From: Stenotrophomonas cyclobalanopsidis | GTDB taxonomy: Bacteria; Pseudomonadota; Gammaproteobacteria; Xanthomonadales; Xanthomonadaceae | Length of the DNA: 64,000 bases | Direction: 5' to 3' | Assembly (NCBI RefSeq): GCF_008710035.1 | Contig: NZ_VYKI01000001.1 | Span: forward strand, 110,847-174,846 | Part shown: in pieces, positions 46,864-56,603 of the stretch | How the letters are laid out: each line of letters opens with the position of its first letter | How positions within the stretch are numbered: the first letter of the stretch is position 1 | Program-made: the position numbers and the translations under genes | Notes under the pieces: generated by a model | What the model saw: only the letters and a program-made list of their open reading frames with translations | Database searches by the model: none | What the model was told of the DNA's origin: nothing

Positions 46864-47316
46864 ATGAGCACCCAGTCCACCATCGAACATCGCCTCAACG
46901 ACCTGATCGAGATCGCCCGCGACGGCAAGTCGTTCTATGAAGAAGCCGCCACCAAGGTGAAGGACACCGAGCTGTCCGCTCTGTTCGTGCGCATCGCCGG
47001 CGTCAAGGCGCGCATCGTTTCCTCGCTGAGCAGCGCCGTCGTCGCCACCGGCGGCAAGCCAGCCGAGCACGGCACCATGGTCGGCTCGATGCAGCAGTTC
47101 TACGGCAAGGTGCGCGCCGCCTTCGGTGACACCAACTATGGCTACGTGGCCGAGCTGGAAGAATCCGAGGACCGCCTGCTGGCCGCGTTCAAGGATGTGC
47201 TGAACGACAACGACCTGCCGCCGGCCGTGCGCCAGGAAGTGACCGCGTGGCTGCCGGAAGTGCAGGACTGCCATCGCGTGATGCGCGACCGCAAGCATGC
47301 AATGAAGGCAGCCTGA
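46864..47316 (+). CDS. PA2169/DUF2383-type four-helix-bundle protein
   Basis: The 150-aa protein MSTQSTIEHRLNDLIEIARDGKSFYEEAATKVKDTELSALFVRIAGVKARIVSSLSSAV... matches the DUF2383 ferritin-like four-helix family, often stress- or stationary-phase-induced. It has a strong AAGGAGAAACACC ribosome-binding site. It lies opposite a KGG-type stress protein gene, with a shared terminator between the convergent ends. Confidence 0.8.
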   Translation: MSTQSTIEHRLNDLIEIARDGKSFYEEAATKVKDTELSALFVRIAGVKARIVSSLSSAVVATGGKPAEHGTMVGSMQQFYGKVRAAFGDTNYGYVAELEESEDRLLAAFKDVLNDNDLPPAVRQEVTAWLPEVQDCHRVMRDRKHAMKAA

Positions 47317-47351
47317 TCCTCGGCTTCGGCCGAGTGAGTGTGGCACCGCAG

Positions 47352-47380
47352 GGCCCCGCCATTGGCGGGGCCTTGTCGTT
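47352..47380. terminator. Terminator hairpin between convergent stress genes
   Basis: GGCCCCGCC-ATT-GGCGGGGCC followed by TTGTCGTT. It ends the DUF2383 gene and may also serve the convergent KGG gene. Confidence 0.7.
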
Positions 47381-47397
47381 ATCAGCCTGGGGGATGG

Positions 47398-47712
47398 TCA
47401 GCCCTGCTGCCGATACGGCGACGCCGGTGCAGCCGGTGCCTTCGGTTCTTCCTGCATCTGTTGCTGCTGGCGCTGCGCATTGGCATGCCGCGCATGTCCG
47501 CCCTCACGGCCGATCGTGGCCATGTGCTGGCGGTTGCGGCTGATTGACTCGCCGCCCTTGCGGCCGGCGACGCGTGCTTCGGCGGAATTGAATTCATGCG
47601 CGTTGCCCGATGCGTGGGCCGCGCGGCCGCCTTTGGCGGCGATGGCGCGCTGCTTGTCTTCAGCCATCGAGGCAAAGCCACGATTCTGAGTGCCGTGGGG
47701 TGCGTTGGGCAT
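47398..47712 (-). CDS. KGG-domain general stress protein (con-10/YciG-like)
   Basis: The 104-aa protein contains three KGG-type repeats: FASMAEDKQRAIAAKGGRAAH, FNSAEARVAGRKGGESIS and MATIGREGGHARH. A Gln/Pro-rich tail follows. These are short, hydrophilic, conidiation/stress-type motifs. The protein is likely soluble and disordered and accumulates under stress. The ATG at 47712 begins MPNAPHGTQNRGFASM, as in relatives. Confidence 0.82.
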   Translation of the reverse strand: MPNAPHGTQNRGFASMAEDKQRAIAAKGGRAAHASGNAHEFNSAEARVAGRKGGESISRNRQHMATIGREGGHARHANAQRQQQQMQEEPKAPAAPASPYRQQG

Positions 47713-47945
47713 GCTGTGTCTCCTGTGCGGAAGGGACGCCGCCAGCTTCGACGACCGGTCCCATGCTGCACCGAGCACGGTAATGGCAGGTGCATGTGCG
47801 CAGCGCGGCTTTCACGTCGGCCATGCACGCGCTTGACGCTCTGCTATCACGGCAACCAGGTGAACGGGGTGTTGCCGTGCCGGTGCGCGAGCCTAGAATC
47901 GAGTCACCCCGGTAGCTCCCGGGCGCTGTCGAGCGAATGGATTCA

Positions 47946-48839
47946 ATGAAGATCCTGTTGACCGGAAGTTCCGGGCGGATCGGGCGCGCGATCTTCGGTG
48001 CGCTGGCCGCCGAGCATGAGGTGGTGGGGTTGGACCGCATGCCTTTCAACACCACCCGCATCATTGCCGATATTACCGACCGCCAGGCGCTGGAGCGCGC
48101 CGTGCAGGGTGTGGACGCGGTGATCCACACCGCAGCGCTTCACGCGCCGCATGTCGGCCTGGTGCCTGATCCGGTGTTCGAGCAGATCAACGTCGACGCC
48201 ACCGGCCAGCTGCTGCTACTGGCCCGGCAGGCCGGCGCGTGCCGCTTCGTGCTGACCAGCACCACGGCGCTGTACGGCCATGCGGTGGTGGCCGGTGGCT
48301 GCCGCTGGATCGACGAAACGACCGACCCGCTGCCACGCACCATCTACCACCGCACCAAGCTGCAGGCCGAGGCACTGGCCGAGCAGGCGGCGGGGCAGGG
48401 CTTCGAAGTGCGCGTGCTGCGCATGGCGCGCTGCTTCCCCGAGTCACCCGAGCGCATGGCCATGTTCCGCCTGCACCGTGGCATCGACGCGCGCGATGTG
48501 GCCAGTGCCCACGCGGCGCTGCTGATGGATGAGGGTGGGCCGTTCCAGCGCTACATCGCCTGCGCGGCCAGTCCATTCCAGCGCAGTGACTGCCTGGAAC
48601 TGGCCGCCAACCCGCGCCAGGTGCTGGCCCGCCGGGTACCGCAGCTGCTGGCCGAGTTCGACCGCCGCGGCTGGCCACTGCCGCTCAGCATCGACCGTGT
48701 CTACGACAGCAGCCGGCTGCGCCAGGCGCTGGGCTGGCAACCGCGCTTCGGCCCGGAGGGCGTGCTGCAGCAATATGCCGCAGGCAGCATCGAAGTACTG
48801 CCGCGCATGCAGTGGGTGGGCGACCGCGTAGCGGAGTAG
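47946..48839 (+). CDS. NAD(P)-dependent epimerase/dehydratase
   Basis: An extended SDR protein of about 297 aa. The N-terminal cofactor motif is LLTGSSGRIGRA (TGxxGxxG). Catalytic Thr/Ser and YxxxK are present as TSTTALYG and YHRTKLQAEAL. It resembles sugar-nucleotide epimerases in fold, with an atypical short C-terminus (SSRLRQALGWQPRFGPEGVLQQYA). The ATG at 47946 starts directly before the first strand; an in-frame ATG at 47937 is also possible. The stop TAG is in a GTAG repeat head. Substrate unknown. Confidence 0.8.
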   Translation: MKILLTGSSGRIGRAIFGALAAEHEVVGLDRMPFNTTRIIADITDRQALERAVQGVDAVIHTAALHAPHVGLVPDPVFEQINVDATGQLLLLARQAGACRFVLTSTTALYGHAVVAGGCRWIDETTDPLPRTIYHRTKLQAEALAEQAAGQGFEVRVLRMARCFPESPERMAMFRLHRGIDARDVASAHAALLMDEGGPFQRYIACAASPFQRSDCLELAANPRQVLARRVPQLLAEFDRRGWPLPLSIDRVYDSSRLRQALGWQPRFGPEGVLQQYAAGSIEVLPRMQWVGDRVAE

Positions 48840-48891
48840 AGTCGAGCTTGCTCGACTGCACTGTGCATCAGTCGAGCAAGCTCGACGCTAC
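48836..48891. repeat. GTAG repeat dimer supplying a stop codon
   Basis: GTAG AGTCGAGC-TT-GCTCGACT and the inverted copy ending CTAC. The GTAG head (48836-48839) contains the epimerase stop. A degraded fragment (GGTCGACGCTAC) lies just after, at about 48911-48922. Confidence 0.8.
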
Positions 48892-49108
48892 GCGGCGGAA
48901 CCTCGAGCAGGGTCGACGCTACGGCTGAGCGCGTTCAGGTTCCCTCAGGCGGTTTTCCTCAATCCGGCCCACCTGCGGCCGCTAAACCGGTGCGTGCCTT
49001 GCCACCGTGGGTTTCGATCCGCAGCGGGCAGGCGGCCGCGCGAGGGATCGCGCATCTGCGCGGTGCCGTCGTGGTGCCGGTTGTCCTGAATTGCCTGCGG
49101 AACCATCC

Positions 49109-51643
49109 ATGCCTGCCTCCCGCTCTGCCGCTGCCCGTCGCCCGGGCAGCATCGCCCACAAGCTGATGCTGGGTACTGCTTCGATCGCGCTGCTCTGCTT
49201 CGGCATCACCGCCTTCCTCATCTACCGCCAGGCCAGTGCCAGCCTGGTCAATGCCTCGCGCCAGACCATGGCCAGTGAAGCCGTGGCCGAAGCGCGCAAG
49301 GTGTCTGCCGATCTGGGCACGGCCTTCGCCAGCAACGACGCGATGGTGGAAACCGTGCTGGCCCAGCGTGCCCGCGGCGATGCCCCGGACCGCGCCGCAC
49401 TGGCCGCGGTCATTGGCCAGCAGCTGCAGGCGCACCCGGAATGGGTGGGCAAGAGCACCATGTGGGAAGCCGACGCCTTCGACGGCAAGGATGCGGACTT
49501 CGTGGACAGCGAAGCGCACGATGCCACCGGCCGTTACATGAGCTACTGGGCCTGGCAGGACGGCAAGCCGCAGCAGTCGACGATGACCGACTACACCGAC
49601 AATGCATCGGGTTCAGGTGACTGGTACATGGGCCCGAGCCGCGACAAGCTGCCCAAGGTCAGCGAGCCCTATTCCTATGCCATTGGTGGGCAGCAGGTGC
49701 TGATGAGCACGCTGAGCACGCCGATCGTGGAAAACGGCACCTTCCTCGGCGTGTTCACCGTCGATTTCTCGCTGGCGGCACTGCAGAAGCACCTGGCCAC
49801 GCTGACCCCGATGGGGGCCGGCCGGGTCGAACTGCTTTCGCCCAAGGGCGTGGTGCTGGCGTCGGCCAATGCCGCCGAGATCGGCAAGCCGCGTACCGGC
49901 GCGGAAACCCAGCAGATGCTGGCGCAGATTGCCCAGGGCAAGACCTTCGAGGCGTTCAAGCCGGATGCCGAAGGCAACGTGCGCCTGTACGTGCCGATGC
50001 AGGTCGGCGATGCCCCGCAGCACTTCGCGTTGGGCGTGGTGGTGCCGCACGCGGTGATCGTCGCCGAAGCCCGGCAGCTGCTGTGGCTGACCCTGCTGGT
50101 CGGGGTGATTGCCGCGCTCACCCTCAGCGCCGGCGTCTACGTGCTGCTGCGTCGCCTGGCCATCCGCCCGCTGGCGCAGGCCGTGCGCATCGCCGGTGAC
50201 GTGGCGGCCGGCAAGCTGGACACCGCGCTGCCGCCGCGCGGCAACGATGAAGTGGGTCGCCTGCTGGAGGCGATGCAGGGCATGCGCGGCACGCTGCAGG
50301 CGGTGATGGCGGCGCAGGCGGACATGGCGCAGCGCCATGACGAAGGCCAGATCAGCTACCGCATGGATGCCAGCGCCTTCCCGGGCGAGTACGGCCGCAT
50401 GGTGGCCGACAGCAACCAGCTGGTGGCGTCGAGCAACGCGGTCACCCAGCGCCTGGTGGAGGTGATGCAGCGCTACGCGGTGGGCGACCTCAGCGTGGAC
50501 ATGGAGGCTCTGCCTGGCGAGAAGGCAGTGTTCACCGCGGCCATGGCTACCACCAAGGCCAACCTGGGTTCGATCAACGAGCAGATCCAGCAGCTGGCCG
50601 CCGCTGCGGCCGCGGGTGACTTCGCGGTGCGCGGCGACGCGGAGCGCTTCGAGCACGACTTCCGCCGCATGGTCGAAACGCTCAACACCATGATGCAGGT
50701 GAGCGACCACAACCTGGCCGCGCTCTCCACGCTGCTGCGCGCGATTGCCGCCGGTGACCTCAGCACGCGCATGCACGGTGATTTCCACGGCGTGTTCGCG
50801 GTGATGCGCGACGATGCCAACAGCACGGTGCAGCAGCTGACCCAGATCGTCGGCCAGATCCAGCAGTCGGCGGCGAGCATCCGCCTGGCGGCCGGCGAGA
50901 TCGCCTCCGGCAACAGCGACCTGTCACGCCGCACCGAACAGCAGGCGGCCAACTTGGAAGAGACGGCGGCATCGATGGAGGAACTGACCTCCACCGTGCG
51001 CCAGAACGCCGAGCATGCACAGCAGGCCAACAGCCTGGCGGCATCGGCGGCCGGTGTGGCCAGCGAAGGCGGGCAGGTGGTCGGCCAGGTGGTGCAGACC
51101 ATGGAGCAGATCGAGAATTCCTCGCAGCGCATCGCCGAGATCATCTCGGTGATCGATGGCATCGCGTTCCAGACCAACATCCTGGCGCTGAACGCTGCGG
51201 TGGAAGCGGCGCGTGCCGGCGAGCAGGGCCGTGGTTTCGCGGTGGTGGCCAGCGAAGTGCGCGCGCTGGCGCAGCGCTCGGCGGGGGCGGCCAAGGAGAT
51301 CAAGGGCCTGATCGACGCCTCGGTGGCCCAGGTCGGTGCCGGTGCGCAGCTGGTGCACGGTGCCGGCCGCACGATGCAGGAGATCGTCGGCCAGGTCGGC
51401 CGGGTGAACGACATCATGGCCGAGATCTCGGCCGCCTCGCGCGAACAATCGGCGGGCATCGAGCAGGTCAACCAGACCGTGGTGCAGATGGACGAGACCA
51501 CCCAGCAGAACGCGGCTCTGGTGGAAGAAGCCACGGCGGCCGCACGGGCGATGGAAGACCAGGCCGAGCAGCTGGCCGTGGCGGTATCGCGCTTCCGCCT
51601 TCAGGCCGACGCCCCGGCGGCAGCGAAGCTGCGCGCGGCCTGA
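49109..51643 (+). CDS. Methyl-accepting chemotaxis protein
   Basis: An 844-aa membrane receptor. The first transmembrane helix is at about residues 20-40 ([21 protein letters not shown]). A large periplasmic dCache/PDC-like sensor (about 45-315) contains [13 protein letters not shown] and [35 protein letters not shown]. The second helix is at about 325-345, then a HAMP domain and a second HAMP-like region. The signalling hairpin tip ([44 protein letters not shown]) begins near residue 684. There is no CheR-binding pentapeptide at the end. The ligand is unknown. No other che genes are in the window. Confidence 0.92.
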   Translation: MPASRSAAARRPGSIAHKLMLGTASIALLCFGITAFLIYRQASASLVNASRQTMASEAVAEARKVSADLGTAFASNDAMVETVLAQRARGDAPDRAALAAVIGQQLQAHPEWVGKSTMWEADAFDGKDADFVDSEAHDATGRYMSYWAWQDGKPQQSTMTDYTDNASGSGDWYMGPSRDKLPKVSEPYSYAIGGQQVLMSTLSTPIVENGTFLGVFTVDFSLAALQKHLATLTPMGAGRVELLSPKGVVLASANAAEIGKPRTGAETQQMLAQIAQGKTFEAFKPDAEGNVRLYVPMQVGDAPQHFALGVVVPHAVIVAEARQLLWLTLLVGVIAALTLSAGVYVLLRRLAIRPLAQAVRIAGDVAAGKLDTALPPRGNDEVGRLLEAMQGMRGTLQAVMAAQADMAQRHDEGQISYRMDASAFPGEYGRMVADSNQLVASSNAVTQRLVEVMQRYAVGDLSVDMEALPGEKAVFTAAMATTKANLGSINEQIQQLAAAAAAGDFAVRGDAERFEHDFRRMVETLNTMMQVSDHNLAALSTLLRAIAAGDLSTRMHGDFHGVFAVMRDDANSTVQQLTQIVGQIQQSAASIRLAAGEIASGNSDLSRRTEQQAANLEETAASMEELTSTVRQNAEHAQQANSLAASAAGVASEGGQVVGQVVQTMEQIENSSQRIAEIISVIDGIAFQTNILALNAAVEAARAGEQGRGFAVVASEVRALAQRSAGAAKEIKGLIDASVAQVGAGAQLVHGAGRTMQEIVGQVGRVNDIMAEISAASREQSAGIEQVNQTVVQMDETTQQNAALVEEATAAARAMEDQAEQLAVAVSRFRLQADAPAAAKLRAA

Positions 51644-51653
51644 TGCCGCAAAC

Positions 51654-51683
51654 GACGACGCCCGGCCAGCGCCGGGCGTCGTC
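51654..51683. terminator. 13-bp hairpin between MCP and DUF2628 genes
   Basis: GACGACGCCCGGC-CAGC-GCCGGGCGTCGTC. The stem is perfect but lacks a T-run. It may stop transcription from both convergent genes or protect 3' ends. Confidence 0.55.
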
Positions 51684-51723
51684 AATGCGGCCTGCCGGGC
51701 GGGGGCCCGGCGTTGGCAGCGGC

Positions 51724-52110
51724 TTAGAACATGCCTTCGAAGGGGTTCCAGCTGGCGCGGCCCTGCACCTTCTCCACGTAGTAGCTGTAGTTGGTGCTGG
51801 AGGCGACCAGGAAGTTCAGCGCGAAGAACAGGGCGCGGCCGACGATATCCGGCAGCATCAGGGTGATCACAGCCAGGGCGATGTTGATGCCGATGACGAC
51901 CAGCGCCTTGCGCCACATGCCCAGGATCAGCAGGTAGATCGCGCCGAAGAACAGGGCGAAGAAATTGATGTTGATCTTCAGCCGGTCGCCGAAGGAAAGC
52001 GCCTTCCACGCCTGCTTGAAGCCCGGTTCCTTGGGCGCGCCGTGCTGCTGGAAGAAGTTGAAGCGGAACTGCCACTTGGGGCTGTACTGCGAAAGGTCGA
52101 CTGCGTTCAT
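51724..52110 (-). CDS. DUF2628 family membrane protein
   Basis: The 128-aa protein has a conserved soluble start (MNAVDLSQYSPKWQFRFNFFQQHGAPKEPGFKQAWKALSFGDRLKININFFALFFGAIYLLILGMWRKAL) and three hydrophobic segments, as in DUF2628 inner-membrane proteins. The role is unknown. A start four codons earlier (52122) is possible; neither has a strong ribosome-binding site. It is convergent with the MCP gene. Confidence 0.7.
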   Translation of the reverse strand: MNAVDLSQYSPKWQFRFNFFQQHGAPKEPGFKQAWKALSFGDRLKININFFALFFGAIYLLILGMWRKALVVIGINIALAVITLMLPDIVGRALFFALNFLVASSTNYSYYVEKVQGRASWNPFEGMF

Positions 52111-52328
52111 GGATAACGACATCCGTGTAAGAAAACGTTTTCAATGATAACTGCGTCACATTCAGCCAGCCAGTCCGGACCGTCAGAAATGTGACGCTCG
52201 ACCAGCCAGGGCCTTGCGCCTGTGCTTCACGCCGTCACCCGCCCTTCCTGCTTTTAGGATAGGGTGCGCAGTTCCGCTGCCGCTAGGGTCTGGCCTCGGC
52301 GCGTTGGCGGGATGTCCTCGGAGGTTGC

Positions 52329-52496
52329 ATGACCACACCTGTTACACCGGAAAACGCACCCGGACCGGTGCTTCTGCCGACGCCCGAAGTGGTGCAGGCG
52401 CAACAACTGCTCGCCCGCCAGCAACTGGCGGTGGCGATCGACCGCGCGCGCGCGGCGGCGAACCGCGATGCCGCGGCGCCTGAGCCCCTGACCTGA
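52329..52496 (+). CDS. Small 55-aa protein of unknown function
   Basis: A short frame with a good GGAGG ribosome-binding site 5 nt before the ATG. It encodes a Pro-rich start (MTTPVTPENAPGPVLLPTP) and a helical, charged second half (EVVQAQQLLARQQLAVAIDRARAAANRDAAAPEP). The third codon positions are strongly G/C as in real genes here. A palindrome at 52518-52537, 21 bp after the stop, may act as its terminator. No family recognised. Confidence 0.5.
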   Translation: MTTPVTPENAPGPVLLPTPEVVQAQQLLARQQLAVAIDRARAAANRDAAAPEPLT

Positions 52497-52512
52497 CGGG
52501 CGATCTTGAGGT

Positions 52513-52537
52513 GATAGGTGCCAACCTTGGTTGGCAC
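52513..52537. repeat. Palindromic repeat, degenerate head
   Basis: GTGCCAACC-TT-GGTTGGCAC preceded by GATAG instead of GTAG. It is the same arm family as the cluster at 13953-14096. It is followed by a short T-run (CTTTTG) and may terminate transcription of the small gene upstream. Confidence 0.65.
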
Positions 52538-52913
52538 GCTTTTGCGCGGGCGACTGACGGGACGCAGGATCCCGTATTTGAGATTAATTCTCATTTTGCA
52601 CGATCCAGTTTCAGCCACCCTGTACGGGAGGGCGGCATGCCTGAGCCGGCCATCCCCTGCACTTTGCTGAATGGGGAGAATGCGTGCGCTGACCCTTCGC
52701 GTCCGGCTTACGTTTTCCCTCTTATGCTGGGCCGCATTTTCGATTCCGCCGCGTTGGAGATCGTGTGGGTTCCGGTAGTGACAGACATCTACTGCGCGGC
52801 GTGACGCTGTCGCAGGCAGGACAAGTGCGGGCGCCGGGAATGCGCGCGGGGAACCCTGGTGCACGCCGCCTGGCCAGGATGGCCAGCCACGCTGTCTGGG
52901 CGGAGTAGACGCG
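52538..52913. other. opgH upstream region
   Basis: About 375 bp. Besides the Fur-like site it contains one short frame, 52637-52804 (55 aa, MPEPAIPCTLLNGENACADP...), with a GGGAGGGCGGC ribosome-binding-like sequence. Its product is not recognisable and it may be a leader peptide or nothing. Presumably the opgH promoter and 5' UTR are here. Confidence 0.35.
52578..52597. promoter_or_regulatory. Possible Fur-box-like site
   Basis: TTGAGATTAATTCTCATTTT reads AATGAGAATTAATCTCAA on the minus strand, close to the GAGAAT-type iron-box half-sites recognised by Fur. The site is isolated in AT-rich DNA upstream of opgH. No iron gene follows, so the call is tentative. Confidence 0.35.
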
Positions 52914-54842
52914 ATGGAAGCTCAAACCACCTCCCACGCTGGCCCGGGCAACCCCGAGCTGGATGCCGGCTGGGCGCTGTTGCCGCCCGAAGCGCCCCTG
53001 CAGATGCCCGAGCAGACCCTGCGCGAAGGCAAGCTCAAGGTCCCTCGTCACCGCACCTCGCCGCGCATGATCAAGCTCCGCCGCCTGTACCTCTTCGGTG
53101 GTACTGCGGCGATGACCGCCGTGGCCACGCGGATGATGTGGCGGGTGCTGTCCACCAACGGCATCAGCGTGCTCGAGGCCTGCCTGCTGGTGCTGTTCGT
53201 CGGCCTGTTCGCCTGGATCGCGCTGTCCTTCGCCAGTGCCGTGGCCGGTTTCCTCACCGCCGTGTTCGACCGCGGCTACCGCCTGGGCATCGACCCGGAC
53301 AAGCCATTGCCGATCGTGCACAGCCGCACCGCGCTGCTGATGCCCACCTACAACGAGGACCCGCGACGGCTGCTGGCCGGCCTGCGCGCGATCTACGAAT
53401 CGGTGGCCGCCACCGGGCAGCTGGAACGCTTCGATTTCTTCGTGCTCAGCGACACCCGCCGCGAGGACATCGCCCGCGCCGAGGAGCGTGTCTTCAACGA
53501 GCTGCGCGAACTCGTGCCCGATGGCCGGGTGCGCCTGTTCTACCGCCGCCGCAGCGACAACGGTGCGCGCAAGGCCGGCAACATCGCCGACTGGGTGCGC
53601 CGTTTCGGCGGCGCCTACCCGCAGATGCTGATCCTGGACGCCGACAGCCTGATGACCGGTGACAGCATCGTGCGCCTGGTCGCCGGCATGGAACACAACG
53701 CCGACGTCGGCCTGATCCAGACCCTGCCGTCGGTGATCGGCGGGCGCACCCTGTTTGCCCGCATGCAGCAGTTCGGTGGCCGCGTGTACGGGCCGGTCAT
53801 CGCCCGCGGCGTGGCCTGGTGGCACGGCGCCGAGAGCAACTATTGGGGCCACAACGCGATCATCCGTACCCGCGCCTTCGCCGACCAGGCCGGCCTGCCG
53901 GCACTGCCCGGCCGCAAGCCGTTCGGCGGCCACGTGCTCAGCCACGATTTCGTCGAAGCCGCGCTGATGCGCCGGGGCGGCTGGGCCGCGCACATGGTCC
54001 CTTACCTGGGCGGCAGCTACGAGGAAGGCCCGCCGACCCTGACCGACATGCTGGTGCGCGATCGCCGCTGGTGCCAGGGCAACCTGCAGCACGGCAAGGT
54101 GGTGGGCAGCCGCGGCCTGCACTGGATCAGCCGCGTGCACATGCTGATCGGCATCGGCCATTACTTCACCGCGCCGATGTGGGGCATGTTGATGCTGATC
54201 GGCATCGCCATCCCGCTGTTCCAGGAAGGCATCGATTTCAATGCACTGCTGCACCTGTCGCCCAGCCTCTACTGGCGTGCGCAGGACGAGGAGCAGGTGG
54301 TGCGCCTGTTCGGCGCGACCATGGCCGTGCTGCTGCTGCCCAAGGTGCTGGGCTACCTGGCCATGCTGCTGGACCCGGTTGACCGCCGTGGCTGCGGTGG
54401 CGCCTTCCGCGCGTTCGTGTCGATGCTGGTGGAAACCGTGCTGGCGGCGCTGATGGCGCCGGTGGTGATGTACGTGCAGTCGCGCGGCGTGGCCGAAGTG
54501 CTGTCCGGCCGCGATTCGGGCTGGGACGCCCAGCAGCGCGACGACGGTGGCATTTCCTGGATGGCGCTGATCCGCAGCTATGGTGGGCTGGGTCTGTTTG
54601 GCGCCTTCATGGGCATGCTGGCCTGGGCGGTATCGCCCTCGTTGGCGGTGTGGATGGCACCGGTGGTGATCGGCATGGTGCTGGCCATTCCGGTGGTGGC
54701 GCTGACGTCCTCGCGTGGCCCGGGTGGCTTCCTGCACCGCTGGGGGCTGCTGGACATCCCCGAGGAAAACACGCCGCCGCCCGTGCTGGTGCGTGCCGCC
54801 GAGCTGCGCCGCGAAGCCGCCGAGCAGCCGCCGCTGTACTGA
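52914..54842 (+). CDS. opgH: Glucans biosynthesis glucosyltransferase OpgH
   Basis: The 642-aa inner-membrane family 2 transferase builds the linear backbone of osmoregulated periplasmic glucans from UDP-glucose. Two N-terminal helices flank residues 65-125, then comes the GT-A domain: [48 protein letters not shown] (DxD) and [13 protein letters not shown] ((Q/R)xxRW-type). At least four C-terminal helices follow. No opgG is adjacent, unlike in enterobacteria. It may be co-transcribed with the esterase gene 50 bp downstream. Confidence 0.93.
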   Translation: MEAQTTSHAGPGNPELDAGWALLPPEAPLQMPEQTLREGKLKVPRHRTSPRMIKLRRLYLFGGTAAMTAVATRMMWRVLSTNGISVLEACLLVLFVGLFAWIALSFASAVAGFLTAVFDRGYRLGIDPDKPLPIVHSRTALLMPTYNEDPRRLLAGLRAIYESVAATGQLERFDFFVLSDTRREDIARAEERVFNELRELVPDGRVRLFYRRRSDNGARKAGNIADWVRRFGGAYPQMLILDADSLMTGDSIVRLVAGMEHNADVGLIQTLPSVIGGRTLFARMQQFGGRVYGPVIARGVAWWHGAESNYWGHNAIIRTRAFADQAGLPALPGRKPFGGHVLSHDFVEAALMRRGGWAAHMVPYLGGSYEEGPPTLTDMLVRDRRWCQGNLQHGKVVGSRGLHWISRVHMLIGIGHYFTAPMWGMLMLIGIAIPLFQEGIDFNALLHLSPSLYWRAQDEEQVVRLFGATMAVLLLPKVLGYLAMLLDPVDRRGCGGAFRAFVSMLVETVLAALMAPVVMYVQSRGVAEVLSGRDSGWDAQQRDDGGISWMALIRSYGGLGLFGAFMGMLAWAVSPSLAVWMAPVVIGMVLAIPVVALTSSRGPGGFLHRWGLLDIPEENTPPPVLVRAAELRREAAEQPPLY

Positions 54843-54892
54843 TCGGCCCATGGCGGCGGCATAATGCGGCTCGAACTTGAAGGAGCCGCATC

Positions 54893-55552
54893 ATGCTGCA
54901 AACGGTGGAACAGGAAACCGGCGCCTCGCCGCAGTGGTCGGTGATCTGGCTGCATGGGCTGGGGGCCGATGGCCATGATTTCGCGCCGATCGTGCCCGAG
55001 CTGGTGCGCCCGCACTGGCCGGCGCTGCGCTTCGTGTTCCCGCATGCACCGGTGCGGCCGATCACGATCAACAACGGCGTGCCGATGCGCGGCTGGTACG
55101 ACATCGTCGGCATGGATTTCCGCTCGCGTGCCGACATGGCCGGCGTGCGTGAATCGGTGGCCCAGCTGGATGCGCTGATCGCGCGCGAGATCGAGCGCGG
55201 CGTCGCCGCCGACCACATCTTCCTGGCCGGTTTCTCGCAGGGCGGCGCGGTCATCCTCAGCGCAGCACTGGAACGCACCGCGCCGCTGGCCGGCCTGATC
55301 GCACTGTCTACCTACCTGCCCGATGCCGAAGCGGCCCGCCGCGTCGACGGTGCTGTGGACGTGCCGGTGTTCATGGCCCACGGCAGTGGCGATCCGGTGA
55401 TTCCGCTGGCGGTGGCCGAGCACAGCGCGCAGGTGCTGCGCACGCTGGGCCTGTCGTTGCAGTGGCAGCGTTACCCGATGGCGCACCAGGTCTGTGCCGA
55501 AGAGATCCAGGCACTGGGCGACTGGCTGCAGGAACGGCTGGGCGTGGCCTGA
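54893..55552 (+). CDS. Carboxylesterase / phospholipase family serine hydrolase
   Basis: The 219-aa alpha/beta hydrolase resembles EstB/acyl-protein thioesterases. The N-terminal VIWLHGLGADGHDFAPIVPEL forms the oxyanion region, Ser is in the nucleophile elbow FLAGFSQGGAVIL, and the likely Asp and His are in MAHGSGDPVIPL and RYPMAHQVCAEE. No signal peptide is present, so it is cytoplasmic. The next gene (algZ-like) starts 3 nt after its stop. Confidence 0.88.
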   Translation: MLQTVEQETGASPQWSVIWLHGLGADGHDFAPIVPELVRPHWPALRFVFPHAPVRPITINNGVPMRGWYDIVGMDFRSRADMAGVRESVAQLDALIAREIERGVAADHIFLAGFSQGGAVILSAALERTAPLAGLIALSTYLPDAEAARRVDGAVDVPVFMAHGSGDPVIPLAVAEHSAQVLRTLGLSLQWQRYPMAHQVCAEEIQALGDWLQERLGVA

Positions 55553-55555
55553 GCC

Positions 55556-56599
55556 ATGGCAGCCAGCGCCAGCCCGCCGTGGATGCCGGAACTGTGCCGC
55601 CTGCCGCGCGTGCTGGCGATGCTGGGCCTGGCCGAACTGGTGGTGGTGGTGCTGGCCTTGGCGCCGGATGGCAGCCGCCACTGGACGCTGGGCGAGCTGG
55701 CCTCGGCCAGTGGTTTCGCGTTGTGGCTTTCGCTGGTGGTCAGCGCCTGCCTGTGCCTACTGCGGCGGGCACTGCCGACCCTGCCCGAGGTGCTGGGCGC
55801 GCTGCTGGCCATCGCCTTGTCGGCGCTCATCGCCGTGGCCTGTGCGGGCATCGTCCATGCCCTTTACGCGGTGCTGGGTGACAACTTCACCCGCGGCATC
55901 AGCTTCTGGCGCTTCACCCTGGGCAGTGCCGCGACGACGGCGCTGATCACCGCGCTGGCGCTGCGCTACTTCTATGTGAGTGACCGCTGGGCCGCGCAGG
56001 TGCAGGCCAACGCGCGTGCCCAGGCCGACGCACTGCAGGCGCGCATCCGCCCGCATTTCCTGTTCAACAGCATGAACCTGATCGCCAGCCTGCTGCATCG
56101 CGACCCGGCCGTGGCCGAACGCGCGGTGCTGGATCTGTCCGATCTGTTCCGCGCCGCGCTGGGTGCCGGCGAAGGTGATTCCACCCTGCAGGCCGAGTGC
56201 GAGCTGGCCGAGCGCTACCTGTCGATTGAATCGCTGCGCCTGGGCGAACGCCTGCAGGTGCGCTGGCAGCGCGAGGAACCGCTGCCCTGGGATCTGCCGC
56301 TGCCGCGCCTTGTGCTCCAGCCCCTGGTGGAAAACGCGGTGCTGCATGGCATTTCGCGCCTGCCCGAGGGCGGCACCATCGAACTGCTGCTGGCCTGCAA
56401 GGACAGTGAGCTGCAGATCACAGTTCGCAATCCGGCGCCGGATCCGCAGGCCCCGGGGCTGGCCCTGGCGCGGGGTGCGGGCCACGCGCAGCACAGCATC
56501 GGCCATCGGCTGGCGTGGCGCTTCGGTCGTTCCGCGCGGATGACGGCCGGCTGGAGCGAAGGCTACTATGCCTGCCAGGTGACAGTGCCGATCCAGTGA
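55556..56599 (+). CDS. algZ: LytS-type sensor histidine kinase (AlgZ/FimS-like)
   Basis: The 347-aa protein has about four membrane helices in residues 20-140, then a His-kinase domain whose phosphoacceptor is H167 in IRPHFLFNSMNLIASLLH. The ATPase part shows the N-box LVLQPLVENAVLHGI; the G-box is short and atypical. It is the expected partner of the LytTR regulator encoded 4 nt downstream. In Pseudomonas the pair controls alginate and type IV pili; the targets here are unknown. Confidence 0.88.
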   Translation: MAASASPPWMPELCRLPRVLAMLGLAELVVVVLALAPDGSRHWTLGELASASGFALWLSLVVSACLCLLRRALPTLPEVLGALLAIALSALIAVACAGIVHALYAVLGDNFTRGISFWRFTLGSAATTALITALALRYFYVSDRWAAQVQANARAQADALQARIRPHFLFNSMNLIASLLHRDPAVAERAVLDLSDLFRAALGAGEGDSTLQAECELAERYLSIESLRLGERLQVRWQREEPLPWDLPLPRLVLQPLVENAVLHGISRLPEGGTIELLLACKDSELQITVRNPAPDPQAPGLALARGAGHAQHSIGHRLAWRFGRSARMTAGWSEGYYACQVTVPIQ

Positions 56600-56603
56600 G
56601 GGA

